From NCBI RefSeq assembly GCF_900240275.1, contig NZ_LT964761.1:434298-498297 (forward strand): a stretch of DNA of 64,000 bases, in the 5' to 3' direction. Source of the DNA: [Lactobacillus] timonensis. Its GTDB lineage: Bacteria > Bacillota > Bacilli > Lactobacillales > Lactobacillaceae. Numbering within the stretch: the stretch's first letter is position 1; each line of letters opens with the position of its first letter. The notes beneath the pieces were generated by a model. It was given only the letters and a program-made list of their open reading frames with translations, was not told the DNA's origin and ran no database searches. Shown here in pieces: positions 47,601 to 58,642 of this stretch. The translations under genes and the position numbers were made by a program.

Positions 47601-48990
47601 TGGTTGGCCGGTAGGTAAAGGTTGTCCGGTCCTTATTCGGATCGCTCGTCGCCCGGTAAACATAAATCGCCCCGTCATTGTTCAAGGATGCCTGGTTGTT
47701 CGATGAACCCCACCGTAAGTTAAGGTCAAAGGTCGGGTGGTTTAGTGATTCTACCGAATCGTTAAAGACTAGCCGGTAGTAATCGCCCATGTTGTAAACC
47801 ATCCCGATGTTGGCCACCGCAAAGTTGGCAGCAAGGTGATTATCATAAAGTTCATACGCCAACTGGTTATTTTGACTATCCGTATATGGAATGCCAAGGT
47901 GGAAGTCAATGTAGTCACCAGCATGAACATCCCCGGTCAGCTTGATCGTTGGGGTGATTTCTTCGTAACCAGCGTTACCGACCCCCGTAACGTCCTGCTT
48001 TGCCGACGTCAGGTTAGTAACTTGGTAATTATTGGTCGATAATTGGTTAACGCCTGGAACCAGGGTGTACTTAATCTCTGCCCCTAAATTATTACCATGA
48101 AGAAACGCACTGCAATTGCTGACCTGGTAGGTTTGGCTACCGAGGGTGATATTGTGACTGCCATCAAAGAGCCCGTTATCATTAAGCGCCATCAGTAGTC
48201 CCGGAACCGGAAATCCTTGATAGTCATGTCCCCCGGCAGTCGCCAAATTACTCGTGGCCACCATATGGGCAGTGAAGGAGACCGGTACACCATAGTATGG
48301 CGTCTTATCGAGAGTAATCAGGTAAACATATTCGCCATTAGGCCCCACTTCTCCTAGTGCAGTGATCTGATAATCACTAGCAGGAAAATCCGTGACCCAT
48401 GAGTTGTTCCCGTTAGCCAACTCAAAGCCAGCCGGCAGCATTGCTAAATAGTGGCTCGTGACCGGCCAGTATTGATTTTGTAACTTGCTGGTATCACCGG
48501 CACCACGCATGGTGTAGGTTAAGTCGGCCGTATTACCCGCCTTAAAGGTGGTATCCATAGCTGCTTTCCCCGCCGTTGTATTTTTAAAACCGTTGACGGA
48601 ACCGGTAAAGGTTAAGTTGCTGACGTCAGCGTCGTTAGCCGTCGAACGCTGGGCAGCAGGAACGGCGCTCACACTTTGTTCACTCACTTTTCCGGTCGCA
48701 GCAGACTGGTTATCAGTGGTTGCCTGCTCATGTCCCCCCGCAGCCCGCTGATCCTGGTGACTGTTATTGGTAGCATTGGTTGTTTCATTAGTAACTATCG
48801 ACTGATCGGTTGTCGGTGTGGTGGGATTGCCCTGGGCCGAAACAGTGTCCGCGTTGGCCACTCCACTCAGGAAAAACGTTGTCCCAAATAAGACAGAAGC
48901 TACCCCGACCGTGAATTTTCGCAAGCCAAACCGCTGACGTTGCTGAGCATTCATCTGATTGATTAATTGCCGATTGTTTTTTGACAGCAT
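44611..48990 (-). CDS. YSIRK/LPXTG surface adhesin with three Mub-like repeats
   Basis: 1459 aa sortase-anchored protein. Start ATG 48990 gives the YSIRK-type signal FGLRKFTVGVASVLFG with processing near VANADT. A large N-terminal region (about 45-900) has no family I recognise. Three tandem repeats of about 178 aa (roughly 930-1335) carry IHYVYADG, DFKRTGTKDLVTN, WNAWTP and VTFIDDTDNGKILKTV, typical of Lactobacillus mucus-binding repeats. LPQTG lies near 1426, then helix and KSLHKRR. Likely binds mucin or epithelial glycans. Divergent from mscL; the 49030-49220 stretch holds only AT-rich promoter DNA. Confidence 0.9.
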   Translation of the reverse strand: MLSKNNRQLINQMNAQQRQRFGLRKFTVGVASVLFGTTFFLSGVANADTVSAQGNPTTPTTDQSIVTNETTNATNNSHQDQRAAGGHEQATTDNQSAATGKVSEQSVSAVPAAQRSTANDADVSNLTFTGSVNGFKNTTAGKAAMDTTFKAGNTADLTYTMRGAGDTSKLQNQYWPVTSHYLAMLPAGFELANGNNSWVTDFPASDYQITALGEVGPNGEYVYLITLDKTPYYGVPVSFTAHMVATSNLATAGGHDYQGFPVPGLLMALNDNGLFDGSHNITLGSQTYQVSNCSAFLHGNNLGAEIKYTLVPGVNQLSTNNYQVTNLTSAKQDVTGVGNAGYEEITPTIKLTGDVHAGDYIDFHLGIPYTDSQNNQLAYELYDNHLAANFAVANIGMVYNMGDYYRLVFNDSVESLNHPTFDLNLRWGSSNNQASLNNDGAIYVYRATSDPNKDRTTFTYRPTNDVTINGQTMASGLSVKGEYVYIAQPIATGNQHVGAISVPSVNRTWNQQGDVSVDTHWSSTQGVALSTADSGNEFDLKVTITKDPHGLVNYAFTTADGMKQAIEKSIATIDTHQLTNGVQNDSGTFVKLDTTNGQKPAVNVSVTMTTTADSSDPNKITAVWHVKLANADPSSTAKIQLTGSVATVVASADNFTMPTGITSYQQDIDNEVHTANYSGAKTGNEALMNVLKDLPVALTQVVSYKDGQPSEASGVFGGPWTGSINYIGDAKVQGGGSASDLITATITIKDQAGHVLTPTALTYQGATGTTIKFAGLQNVYNGLSGFHFVKAVSVKNGVETPLTNLDLTKLDSDSFGTANKNNPTEFVIYLQRDQSQQTAALNFVDDTDTTNNLGSHNLSAQGNEGSVISFSHLEPTLRTLTDQHYVLVKVTNVAGETISGSDPQNVDWSTIFGQYGNSAASFTIHLKHGTHAIHDAKTVSETVHYVATDGSTVPADHMSKVDFARDGYNDEVTGDDHWNAWQPSDSHQFVAVTTPVKAGYTPDQQFVAAQTVTPKSQDLRFTVTYTPDAQHLTVKFIDDTDNGKTLKTVTKNGDSGADTGYNTKQDIKNFLAEHYELVSDSTNGQPLKFDDDDESDQQYEVHLKHAMEATSDSKNVTDTIHYVYANNSKAADDYTASVDFKRTGTKDLVTNKINWNAWTPTATHQFVLVQSPQISGYTPSDSTIQAMTVSPTSDNIVRTVTYNADAQKITVTFIDDTDNGKILKTVTKTGVTNAAAGYSTATDIQNYEGQHYVLVSDNTNGQALKFDNNDSVDQQYEVHFKHATQPTSDFKIVTETIHYVYADGRPAAADHTASVKFDRTGTTDLVTNQTTWNSWTPAGNRFASVQSPQINGYTADQLVVDARAVTPQNDNVEKTVIYTANPVPVESTTPEQTGSSTTMEGRDSNQLVSGTIQETVATQRQNPQQLPQTGNHDSTSLVVLGLASFLSLFGFGKSLHKRR
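44930..46130 (-). repeat. Tandem Mub-repeat coding units of the adhesin gene
   Basis: Three roughly 534-bp units whose coding sequence is clearly related. Similar units occur in the split adhesin gene at 50080-50870, so recombination between the two loci is possible. Confidence 0.7.
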
Positions 48991-49220
48991 TACGTGTCGT
49001 CTCCTCACTATCATCTGTTGCTCGATCATTAATTAAAGCTTATATCTTTATTATAAATCTTTATATTGCAAAGCAAATTATTCATTGCATACTTTTACTA
49101 TTTCGGTTGATAAATTAACTCAGCTGGGCTGCTAGATAATTACTTGCTAAATCTCTTCGAATAATGGTCTACTCAATTCTTAAGAAATCTTCAAGCTAGC
49201 AGTCCCCCAAAGGTTTCGTT

Positions 49221-49249
49221 TTGGCCGCAAAATGGTTGTTTGGTAAAAT
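49221..49249 (+). promoter_or_regulatory. Promoter of mscL
   Basis: TTGGCC (49221-49226), 17-bp spacer, TAAAAT (49244-49249) with extended TGG. Confidence 0.65.
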
Positions 49250-49281
49250 TAAATTAGTAAAAGTTGATAAGGAGGAGACAG

Positions 49282-49704
49282 ATGTTAAAAGAATTCAAAA
49301 AATTTATCGCCCGTGGCAACGTCATGGACATGGCAGTCGGGATTATTGTGGGTTCTGCTTTCACCACTATCGTTAAGGACCTGGTCGCTTACCTGATCAA
49401 CCCGCTAATCGGGCTGTTCGTTGGTAAGATCGACTTGTCCAACATTGTTTTCACTGTTGGGGCCGCCCAGTTCAAGGTTGGTTCATTCTTAAACGCGGTA
49501 ATCAACTTCCTCATTATCTCTTTCGTGGTCTTCATTCTCGTCAAAGCAGTCAACCACTTCAGTAAGAAAGAAGAACCTCAAGAAGAAGCTCCCAGTGCTG
49601 AGGTGCAATACCTCAAGGAAATCGCTGATACCCTGAAAAAACAGCAGGATACTGCCAATAATTCTGTTGCCAGCAAGGGACCTGATCCATCACCCATTAA
49701 ATAA
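49282..49704 (+). CDS. mscL: Large-conductance mechanosensitive channel
   Basis: 140 aa. Opens under membrane tension to release solutes during hypo-osmotic shock. Start ATG 49282 behind AAGGAGG. N-terminal amphipathic helix and pore-lining helix [20 protein letters not shown] with the Gly/Ala-rich packing [12 protein letters not shown], second helix [16 protein letters not shown], then the charged C-terminal bundle [15 protein letters not shown]. Single gene. Confidence 0.96.
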   Translation: MLKEFKKFIARGNVMDMAVGIIVGSAFTTIVKDLVAYLINPLIGLFVGKIDLSNIVFTVGAAQFKVGSFLNAVINFLIISFVVFILVKAVNHFSKKEEPQEEAPSAEVQYLKEIADTLKKQQDTANNSVASKGPDPSPIK

Positions 49705-49708
49705 GCAA

Positions 49709-49748
49709 AGCCGTTAGTCTCCATTACCGGAGCTAACGGCCACTTTAT
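49709..49748 (+). terminator. Probable terminator of mscL
   Basis: GCCGTTAG-N15-CTAACGGC with an inner CTCC/GGAG stem, followed by CACTTTATT; the U-tract is weak. Confidence 0.6.
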
Positions 49749-49768
49749 TATCAACAGCTTTTTAGCGA

Positions 49769-49806
49769 GCAAAAAAACACCTCCCGTTTGAAGTGGTAGG
49801 TGCCTG
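49769..49806 (-). terminator. Terminator of the split surface-protein gene
   Basis: GCACCTACC / GGGAGGTGT stem followed by T7 on the minus strand. Confidence 0.75.
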
Positions 49807-50079
49807 TCTTATTAGTTTCAACAACCAAAACTAGTCGATTAATCTTGCTTATGGTGCTTCCCTAAGCCGATCAAACCCATCATCGAAGACAGCGCCATCC
49901 CGACTACGGCCCAGCGATTGCCAGTGTTACCAGTTTGTGGCAATTGCTGGTTTCGCTGTTGCGCAGTGTGGTTGCTAAATGATGCGTCCTCCTGGTTTCC
50001 AGCGACCGGCTGATTGTTGCCAGGAACTCCCGGCTGACCCGGTCGATTGCCGTTTGGAGCTGCCGTATAGGTGACCGTC

Positions 50080-50870
50080 TTTTCAACGTCATCATTCTCC
50101 GCAGCCATCTTAACGGCGTCAACCTGGTCGATATCAGGCAGGTAGCCAGCAACTGTTGGGCTAGTAACTGCCGCGAAAGTATCATTATCAGTCGTCCACG
50201 GATTCCAAGTGATATCGTTAGTCACCAGATCCTTGACACCAGTCCGGTTAAAAATCAGTACTGGTGCCTGATAATCAGGCAATGCTTGGCGGCCATCGGT
50301 GTAAACGTAGTGAATAGTTTCATGTTTGTCGACCACGTCACTTACTGGTTGCGTAGCGTGGGTCAGGTGAACATTATAAACTTGGTCCGCTACCGAGTCA
50401 TGATCGTAAACCAGTTCTTGACCCTGGCTGTCATCACTGACCAATTGATAATGCTGTTCTAAGTACTCGCCAATAGTCTGGTTAGTACTATAACCGCTAT
50501 TTTTATCCGACCAGCCCGTCAGCTTGTCAGTCTTCAGCGTTCTGCCGGTAACGTCATCAATGTAGTTGACTGTTATCTTTTGAGGATCAGCGGCGTAGGT
50601 AACAGTTAAGTCAATGTCATTATCTGCTGGACTTACCGTTTGCGCTGACAATGAGTGCTTGTCCGGCGTGTAACCTTCGATTGCCGGACTAGTGACTGCG
50701 GCGAAAGTATCATTATCAGTTGTCCACGGGTTCCAGGCAGTTTCATTAGTCACCAGGTCCTTGACACCAGTCCGGTTAAAAGTAATCGCTGGTGCGTGGT
50801 AATCTGGCAACGCTTGGCGGCCATCAGCGTAAACGTAGTGAATGGTTTCCTGTTTAACTACCTCGTGGTC
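50080..50870 (-). repeat. Tandem Mub-repeat coding units in the split adhesin
   Basis: Two related units about 530 bp apart. The stretch near 50160-50340 is almost the same as 50690-50860, including the segments encoding WNPWTTDNDTFAAVTSP and RTGVKDLVTN. Confidence 0.75.
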
Positions 50871-53800
50871 ATTAACCGCCTGCTTACCATGCTTCAGGTA
50901 AATATAGAAAGCCCGCGATGATGGGTCAGTTAATTTAAAGGAACCTTGAGTAGTCTCCGGATCAATCTGGTGGGCATCAGTAGCTAAGGCATACCCGTCC
51001 GCCTCCCAGTTCCACAGCTGATTGTGGTAGTCACTCCCGGCCAGTCCCGAGATAGCTTGCATATGGTTCAGAATATCAGTCCCGTCGTTCACGGTATAAT
51101 TGCCGGACTTAGCCGAACCATCAACGTCAATGTAGTGAACCTGGACGACTTTCGGTTGGGTAACGTAGATAGTCAGCAATTGGTCCTTGGTGGCATCATT
51201 ATCAAAGGTTAACTGTGATAGTGAATCACTAACCTTGAGCTGACCATTAGTCGCGGTGACGGCTTGGAATCCACGGTCAGCCAACTGACTGAGGATTGAT
51301 TGGTAGCGATCGCCAAGAGTAGTTGGATCAGAGCTCATTGCCCCGTTTAATTTGGTCGTCGCGACTGGCTCATTTGAACCGCCAACACCAAGCAATGTTT
51401 CTGGCGTTAACGTTTTAACCACCTGGCCGTCCTTATCTTCAACCAATACCCGGTAATTAATCTTTTGCTTTCGCTTCAGGTAAACATAGTAAACCTGCGG
51501 GTAAGACTGTCCAAACATTGACCAATCACCACCCGCCTCCAGCATGTGCTTTACTAAGGTCTTTTCACCTGTCGGGTCCTCCTCGCTGGCGTACCCCGCT
51601 GCGTTTAACAGTTCCCAGGTATGATCACCATTTTGGGCCTGCGGGTCTTCTTGCACAATGACGTATTGATCATCATTAGCAACATAGTTATTCACGGCGC
51701 TGATATCGTAATGCTTCCACTGGGCAGCTTTATCTTGCTGATCAGTCATTCCGGATGGATCCCCAGCGTGAGTAAATGAAATAACTACTCCACTACCACC
51801 ATTACTGCCTGGTCCCACTTGATAGGTTTTACTTGCCCCAGAAGGGCCGGACTGACCGTTCACCAGACTGCCAATGGCCGGGTCTTGACTGGCAGCATTA
51901 GTCAACTTATCAGCATCATAATTTATCCCTTGACTAAAGTGCCCATTAGCATCATATCCGCCACCGTAAACATATTTACCATTCTGGTTGGGGTTCAAAT
52001 CGGAGACATCCTGGTAATGGACTTCAATGTTCCCGTTCATATTAAACATATCCGTCGCACCCAGTTTCTTAAAGTGAACATTCAGTACTTGCGGGTGCGG
52101 GTCTGGTGTTCCAGCCTCGTGGGCGGTTTGGTCAAAGAGCATGCTTGGACTGTAATTCTGTCCATTGGGGTTAAAGATTTTCATCGACAGCAGGACAGGG
52201 ATGGCTGGCTGGTTATCAGAGTAAGAGACGGTGTTATAAACGTCCAGAATATAGTGGTGGGCACTGACTTTGCGGAAGTCACTGTAGGTTGGGACATACT
52301 GATCAAAGAGGTCATCACCCTGGAAGCCGTTTTCAGCATCCCCGGTCATATTCGTCTTATAGCTCAGGGTGGTGCTGCCTTCGGAAAGAACCACTTTCGC
52401 GTGTGGCTGCTCCTTGATGAGTGCCGACAGTTCCTTAGTAGTGTGCATTTGGATGCTGTAGGTGTTGGTAACCCCTGCATCATTGGTAAACTGGTAATCT
52501 GCGCGGTCAATCACGTAACCGGGACGCATACTGTTATTGAAGTTTACCCCAGTCGATTCAATGTCTTCTGCTGTCGAATAACCGTTATCAATCAACCACT
52601 GTTTAAACCTAGAATACTGTGGTGAATTAAGGTCAATCATCCCACCCATGTAAGGATCAGTCGGTAGCGGCAACTGCACACCGTTGGTACCATCAGCTTT
52701 CGGAAAAATGACCGTCCCGGCTTTCCCCGTACTTTGGTAAAGGTCAGATTTTGCTGCCTCCGCCTGCGTCTGCGGAATGGCCAGGTGCTTCAAGAAATCA
52801 GACTTCGAATTGGCCAGTGGGTCGTTATCAGCGGTAATCAAAAACTGTTCCTGCAGTTCTTGCTTGACCGGTGTGTAGAACACAAAGAATAGCTGTGTCG
52901 GTGTCAACGTTACTCGTCCATCACTATCTTCCGAGATGTCGATTTGATCATCATACCTATCTTGAGACTTGCCTTCGTCGTCCTTAGCACCCATCGCTGC
53001 CGTTAGTGAATCGTAGCCCGGGAAAGAATTATCGAAGCGCAAATAGTTGCTTTGCTGCGGGGAAATCTCGGTACCCGAATTTTCATCAATTGCGTGCGGG
53101 TAAATTAACGGGTCGGTCTTCAGGTTAAAGCATGGGTAGCCCCGATGAAGATCGTCATTATAAACTGGCATCCCATCTGTATTCAGGTAATAAACGTGCA
53201 TTTGGTAGCCAGCAAGCTTCAGACTGTCATCAGTATCCGCGAATTTAATCTGATGGGAACCATCATCGTAAGCCAAATCGACCTTTTTCGCCATATGAGT
53301 GTTTGGATCAACAACGACTAGCTGAGCAGCCGCGCTGACGTAATAGTCATCGTTTCGAATATGTGCCGCGTGATGTTCCAAATCCAAAATAAGAGCGGTA
53401 TTGGCTTTGTATTGGTGCTGCGCCTGCCAAGCATTAAACTTGCCATAAATCGCACGGTAATTCTTAATATCAGGTGATATCACTGCCGGCAACTCTTGCT
53501 GTAATTCAATTCCATCAACCGCCCTGGTAAACGGGTTAAGGTAGACAGTTGCCAACACCGACTTCGTATAGTCTGGAGCGGCCTGCTTATTAGAACCGTA
53601 GTAATGATACCTGATCAACTGGTCAACTGTCACCTGCTCTTGTTGGTCAGCCACTAGATTCCACACGATGGTATCACTATCAAAGTAGTACTGAGAAGTG
53701 GTATTGAATTGGGCAGTTTTGTTGGCTAAACCGTCCGGATAGTCAGCATTGGTGTTGTTTTCAATCTGAGGAGCTTTTTGATCCCAGTGGTAGTACTGCG

Positions 53801-55345
53801 GAAGAACACCCTCAGCGTCAGCCGGGAACCCATTAATTGTCAGTTGGTCCACATTATCGGTCAACTGAATATCATGACTCTTCCCTAAGTCCAGGTACTG
53901 GTCGTGACCCGCGGCATCAACATAGTGTATCTTTTGATGAATTGTTGAGACCCCTTGAATCTTAATCTGGGCACTGCCGTTTCCCACAGGCACTAAGCGG
54001 TAAGGCATAATCCCGTCACCAAAGACCGCCCCGGAAAGGTATGCCACCTTATTAACATTATTAACCTGGTTCACAACTCGTGCGGGGGCCTGAATTTGGC
54101 AAACGCTGCCGCCAGTTAGTGGTTGTTTCAAGTCCACCCTAAAGCTCTTGATTTGAGACCAGTCGTGGACTTGATCGGCGGAAACAAAATTTGTTAAATC
54201 CGCCTTATTAACGGACCCAGGCTGATAATAGCTAGTTGAATATGAAATGACAGCATCACTATCAATCGTTTGCCCAGTTAAATAGTCTACTAAATGAACA
54301 GGGCCCGTCAGTTGAAGATCCACTTGGGACTTGCCATCTTGTTTTTGTGGTAAATTACCTAAAAGGGTTAGCCCAGTAAGGTTGGTATTGGGGTTACCAT
54401 TCACAAAGTCATAATTTAATGTTACCTGAGCGGTTTTCTTGTCGTCATTGGTTGCCTGAGCCAACGCAGCGGCATTTAAGTTTCCTTGGGCAGTAGTGAG
54501 CAGATAGTCAGCAGTGGCGGCGATGAGAGAAACGGCAAAGTTTGAATGATCTTGCTCATCACCGTTCATAACGATTTCAGCAGAACCATCTTCTGATTTG
54601 ATTGCTGGAATATAAATGGAAGTTGACCGCAAACTGACAACTGGTGTTTGCTTAATGTTTGCCAATTGTGCATTGGTCAGGTTAGGCCGTAATTTAAAGA
54701 TAAGCTGTTGCTGACCATTAGCAGTAGTGGTGTAAACCGGGTCCTGCCAGTAATTACCATTTTGAGAAATGGAATCAACAACAGTGTTCTTTGGAATAGT
54801 AACGGTAAACCGCGCAGTCGAATGATCCAGGTTTTGCCAGCGATGAATTGCCGCCCAGATTTCTCCTGCCGATGCATTCGTGCCCAGAACGGTCGAGGCA
54901 ATTTGGTTTTGAATCGTTGCGGAATCATAAGACGGCTGGGGACGTTTGACGAAATCGACCGTCGTCAGCACCCCCGGCAGATAGGTACTATCGCCATCTG
55001 CACCAATGCTAGCAACTAAGTTTTCTTCTTGCTGGAACTGGTGGTTGGGATCCAAATGTCCCACAAAATCCACAGTAAGCTTATTATTGCCACTTTGGGA
55101 ATTAGCTAATTTGATAGTGCCAGAAATAGCAGTGACATGTTTCTTACTATCTAACGTTGTACTCGTCGAACCATCGGCATAGTGGTAGGTAACATCAGTC
55201 AATGCATTCAGGTTGTCAGCTTTCAGACTCGTAAGTTCGTAGTGGTCAGGCATATAGAAAGTAACGGCACCAGCTGGAGCATCGACTAACGTGGAGTTGG
55301 TAAAGGAAGCGGTAAACCAGGCCTTGTCAGCATGACTCTGGTTCA

Positions 55346-55371
55346 ACCAATAGGCATTACCAATAGGCATT
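55346..55371. repeat. 13-bp exact tandem duplication causing a frameshift
   Basis: ACCAATAGGCATT at 55346-55358 is repeated at 55359-55371. Thirteen bases shift the frame by one and create the TAA that ends the upstream frame. Confidence 0.95.
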
Positions 55372-56826
55372 GGCCACTGTTTTGCCGTTGGCTAACTGAA
55401 CGTTGACATCATCAGGATTAACATCCAAACGGGGCGTTACCAAATCGCCAAAACTATAACCCTGCCAAGAATTCTTTCCCATAATGGGAGCTTGAATTCC
55501 TGCCCACTGGGCACTGAGCGCGCCGGCCCCGTCGTTACCACTAACCGTTGAACCATTTGCTGGTGTCAGGGTTATTGCTTGGTCTGGTTTAGCCATGTGG
55601 TAATGGCCAATCAAAACAAACTTAAATTGCGGATTAACAGCAGAATAATCATCGAGGCCTTTGCGGAGGGTAATATGGACGCCGCTAGCATCCTGAGAAA
55701 AGGCAAAATCCTTATCCTTCGTTAATTTCTCATCGTGTTTTGTCCCGCTAACTCTCTGCCCAGTCACTCCGTCGACAACAAACTCCTGGGGCACGCCAAT
55801 GTTCACGTTAACTCCCTGGTGGTCAAATGAAGCTGGCAAGCCATCGACAGTCAGTGAATATTGATACTGCTGATCATCACCAGGAATTAACCAGTAGCCT
55901 TCATGGTCCTCATGGTATTTAAACTTGGAAATACCTTCTGGAACGGGATTGCCATGCTCATCCACGGAATCCCAACGTGCGTTGACCGCTTGACGAGGAA
56001 TTTCAACGGCAAATTTAATGGTGTTGATTAGCTTACCATTGAAGTACAAATCGGCGTAATTGTAATACGTCCCCGGAGTATTCAAGATATCTTGCCGGTA
56101 CCCATTTTTCACGATAAATGGCTGGTTAATCGTTGCGGACTTGAGAAATTTACCTGAATACGTTTTGGTCCCATCCGCATCAACTGTCTGCGTTGAGTCC
56201 ATTACCCCTTGTTGAGTAAGTGGACCTGGTGTGTAATCAATGGTCAAGTGCGGGTCAGCCCGGAAAACAACCTTATAGGTATCGCCCGCATTCGCGTTGG
56301 CAACGTCAAGGGTAGCCGAATCATTGTCGCCAGTGAGGTGCACTGTCGTTTGTGCTTCCGCCGACTGATTGGCGGCTAACTGGTTATTAAGCTGCTGATC
56401 AGTTTCTGCGGCCGCCGTTTGCTGAGAATTCCCAGCCGTTTTTAGTGGTACAACTGAAGATTGCTGGTTAGCGACAATGGCTGACGCGTTAGTCGCCACT
56501 GTTGGTTTATCCGTTTCCCCAGGAGTAACTGTATCAGCGTTAGCCACTGAATTATTGACCCCTAAGTACAGGGAGGTCCCCAACAGTACAGAAGCAACAC
56601 CGACGCTCAATCGCCGCAGTCCATAATGCGGGAGTTGCTGAGCACTTTGTCGCTTTTTATATTCAAGATTGTTTTTCGAAACCATATCCTTTTATTCGCT
56701 CCTCAATAGTTATCAAACCCAATAGTTGTTTGTTACTGCAAGGCAATATCATTTACCAGCTACTAATCATATATTAACTTATTTCTCAATATAAATATTA
56801 TAACATTAGTTTTAATTCTTCATGGC

Positions 56827-56862
56827 AATAAAAAGCACCCGGGCTTTCACCCGAGTGCTTAG
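56827..56862 (-). terminator. Terminator of guaA
   Basis: AAGCACTCGGG / CCCGGGTGCTT stem followed by T5 on the minus strand. Confidence 0.82.
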
Positions 56863-56921
56863 CGTCCAAACCGTCTTAATGACTGATATTAATCAGGCCA
56901 TCATTAATGGTTGCAAATATT

Positions 56922-58475
56922 TCATTCCCATTCGATTGTCGAAGGCGGCTTGCTCGTCACGTCGTAAAGAATGCGGTTAACGTGATCGACCTCGTTGACG
57001 ATCCGTACCGAAATCTTTTGCAGAACGTCCCACGGGATGCGGGCAAAGTCGGCGGTCATCCCGTCGATGGATGTTACCGCCCGGATGCCGACAGCATAGT
57101 CATAGGTTCGCTGATCACCCATAACACCGACACTGCGGATTCCTGGAACGACGGTAAAGTACTGCCAAATCTTTTCCTGCAATCCAGCCTTCTTAATTTC
57201 TTCACGTAAGATCGCGTCGGATTCTCGGACAATCTCGAGTTTTTCTGGTGTAATTTCACCAAGGACCCGAATTCCTAAACCAGGGCCAGGGAAGGGCTGC
57301 CGCCATACTAGGTCGTGCGGAATCCCCAGTTTCTCACCGAGTTCCCGTGTTTCATCCTTAAAGAGGCTACGCAGTGGCTCGATCAGCTTGAAGTGCATGT
57401 CTTTCGGCAGACCACCAACGTTGTGGTGTGACTTAATTGTCTGAGCTGTATCCGTCCCGGACTCGATTACGTCGGTATACAACGTCCCCTGGGCCAGGAA
57501 GTCAACGTCATGCAACTTTTGGGCTTCTTCGTTAAAGACCTGGATAAACTCGTTGCCGATGATCTTCCGCTTCTTTTCGGGGTCATCAACACCCTTGAGT
57601 TTACCTAAGAAGCGGTCGGCAGCGTCGACCTTAATAATGTTGACGCCGAGGTCACGGTTCAAGGCGTCCATCACTTGCTGTGCTTCGTTCTTTCGCAGCA
57701 AACCGTGGTCAACGAAGATACAAGTCAGTTGGTTGCCAATTGCGCGATGCAAGAGGACCGCAGTAACACTCGAGTCAACCCCACCAGAAAGGCCTAAAAT
57801 GACCTTCTTGTTGCCGACTTCCTTCCGAATGGCATCGACTTGCAAGTCGATGAAGTCATCCATCGTCCAGTTCTTTTGTGCTCCACAAACATCAAAGGTA
57901 AAGTGCTTGAGAATGTCTAGTCCATACTCACTGTTTCGCACTTCCGGGTGGAACTGGAGAGCATAGAACTTCCGCTGGTCATCAGCCATTGCCGCGATCG
58001 GGCAGTTCTTGCTGGTAGCAACCACGTGGAAACCGGCTGGTACTTCAGTGACCCGGTCACCATGGCTCATCCAAACATATTGTTTCTCCGGCAAGCCGGC
58101 AAACATCACGTTGTCCTTGTCAGTGACGGTGATGTCAGCACGCCCATATTCTGAATCGTCGGCGCTTTCGACTTTGCCACCAAGATCGTAACTCATCAGC
58201 TGCATCCCGTAACAGATCCCCAGAATTGGAATCCCAAGCTTAAAAATCTCAGGGTCGACTTTAAAAGCGTTCGGATCGTAAACACTGTTCGGTCCACCAG
58301 AGAAAATAATTCCCTTTGGGTGCATGGCGGCAATTTCTTGAGCAGTCTTCTTGTGACTCAGTAGTTCAGAATACACACCAAAGTCCCGAATCCGTCTGGT
58401 AATCAGCTGGTTGTACTGGCTACCAAAGTCCAAGACAATGATCTTATCGAAGGCGTCTAAATTGACGTTGGCCAC
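56922..58475 (-). CDS. guaA: GMP synthase (glutamine-hydrolysing)
   Basis: Converts XMP, ATP and glutamine to GMP in the cytoplasm. 517 aa. Class I amidotransferase domain with the nucleophile in GICYGMQLM and LQFHPEV; ATP-pyrophosphatase domain with the P-loop [16 protein letters not shown]-terminal dimerisation domain ending [20 protein letters not shown] 58475 ([15 protein letters not shown]) is preferred because AGGAG lies 10 nt upstream; GTG 58484 nearly touches the RBS. Monocistronic. Confidence 0.96.
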   Translation of the reverse strand: MANVNLDAFDKIIVLDFGSQYNQLITRRIRDFGVYSELLSHKKTAQEIAAMHPKGIIFSGGPNSVYDPNAFKVDPEIFKLGIPILGICYGMQLMSYDLGGKVESADDSEYGRADITVTDKDNVMFAGLPEKQYVWMSHGDRVTEVPAGFHVVATSKNCPIAAMADDQRKFYALQFHPEVRNSEYGLDILKHFTFDVCGAQKNWTMDDFIDLQVDAIRKEVGNKKVILGLSGGVDSSVTAVLLHRAIGNQLTCIFVDHGLLRKNEAQQVMDALNRDLGVNIIKVDAADRFLGKLKGVDDPEKKRKIIGNEFIQVFNEEAQKLHDVDFLAQGTLYTDVIESGTDTAQTIKSHHNVGGLPKDMHFKLIEPLRSLFKDETRELGEKLGIPHDLVWRQPFPGPGLGIRVLGEITPEKLEIVRESDAILREEIKKAGLQEKIWQYFTVVPGIRSVGVMGDQRTYDYAVGIRAVTSIDGMTADFARIPWDVLQKISVRIVNEVDHVNRILYDVTSKPPSTIEWE

Positions 58476-58513
58476 TGGTTTCACACTCCTTTTATGATAG
58501 CTAAACTAGTCCT

Positions 58514-58542
58514 ATTGTACGTGCTTGAGAAAAGCTGGTCAA
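58514..58542 (-). promoter_or_regulatory. Promoter of guaA
   Basis: TTGACC (58542-58537), 17-bp spacer, TACAAT (58519-58514) on the minus strand. No PurBox or purine riboswitch was recognised in the leader. Confidence 0.75.
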
Positions 58543-58586
58543 CACTGCATTTTGACCGCTAAAGTAATTCTTAAAATTACTCCTCT

Positions 58587-58614
58587 TTGCTGGATAACAA
58601 GGACTAGCTATAAT
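58587..58614 (+). promoter_or_regulatory. Promoter of the relP-like operon
   Basis: TTGCTG (58587-58592), 16-bp spacer, TATAAT (58609-58614), 29 nt before the first gene. Confidence 0.65.
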
Positions 58615-58642
58615 AATGTATGTAATCCAAAGGAGACAGCTT

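Larger units (their letters stand above)
49839..56685 (-). pseudogene. Giant YSIRK/LPXTG Mub-repeat adhesin split by a 13-bp duplication
   Basis: Two abutting frames form one gene. The first (56685-55357) has the YSIRK signal YGLRRLSVGVASVLLG and stops at VANAYW; the second (55370-49839) runs on from NAYWLNQSH to the sorting signal LPQTG and a basic tail. The break is an exact 13-bp tandem repeat at 55346-55371; removing one copy restores VANAYWLNQSHADKAW and gives about 2,277 aa. The C-terminal part has two Mub-like repeats (IHYVYADGRQALPDY, WNPWTTDNDTFAAVTSP). As sequenced, only a secreted unanchored N-terminal fragment of 442 aa should be made. May be a phase-variable OFF state or a true pseudogene. 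Confidence 0.88.

Noticed and set aside
44611-56685. CRISPR-like repetition in the surface genes
   Set aside because: Repeats are about 530 bp, in frame and protein-coding; no short regularly spaced repeats.
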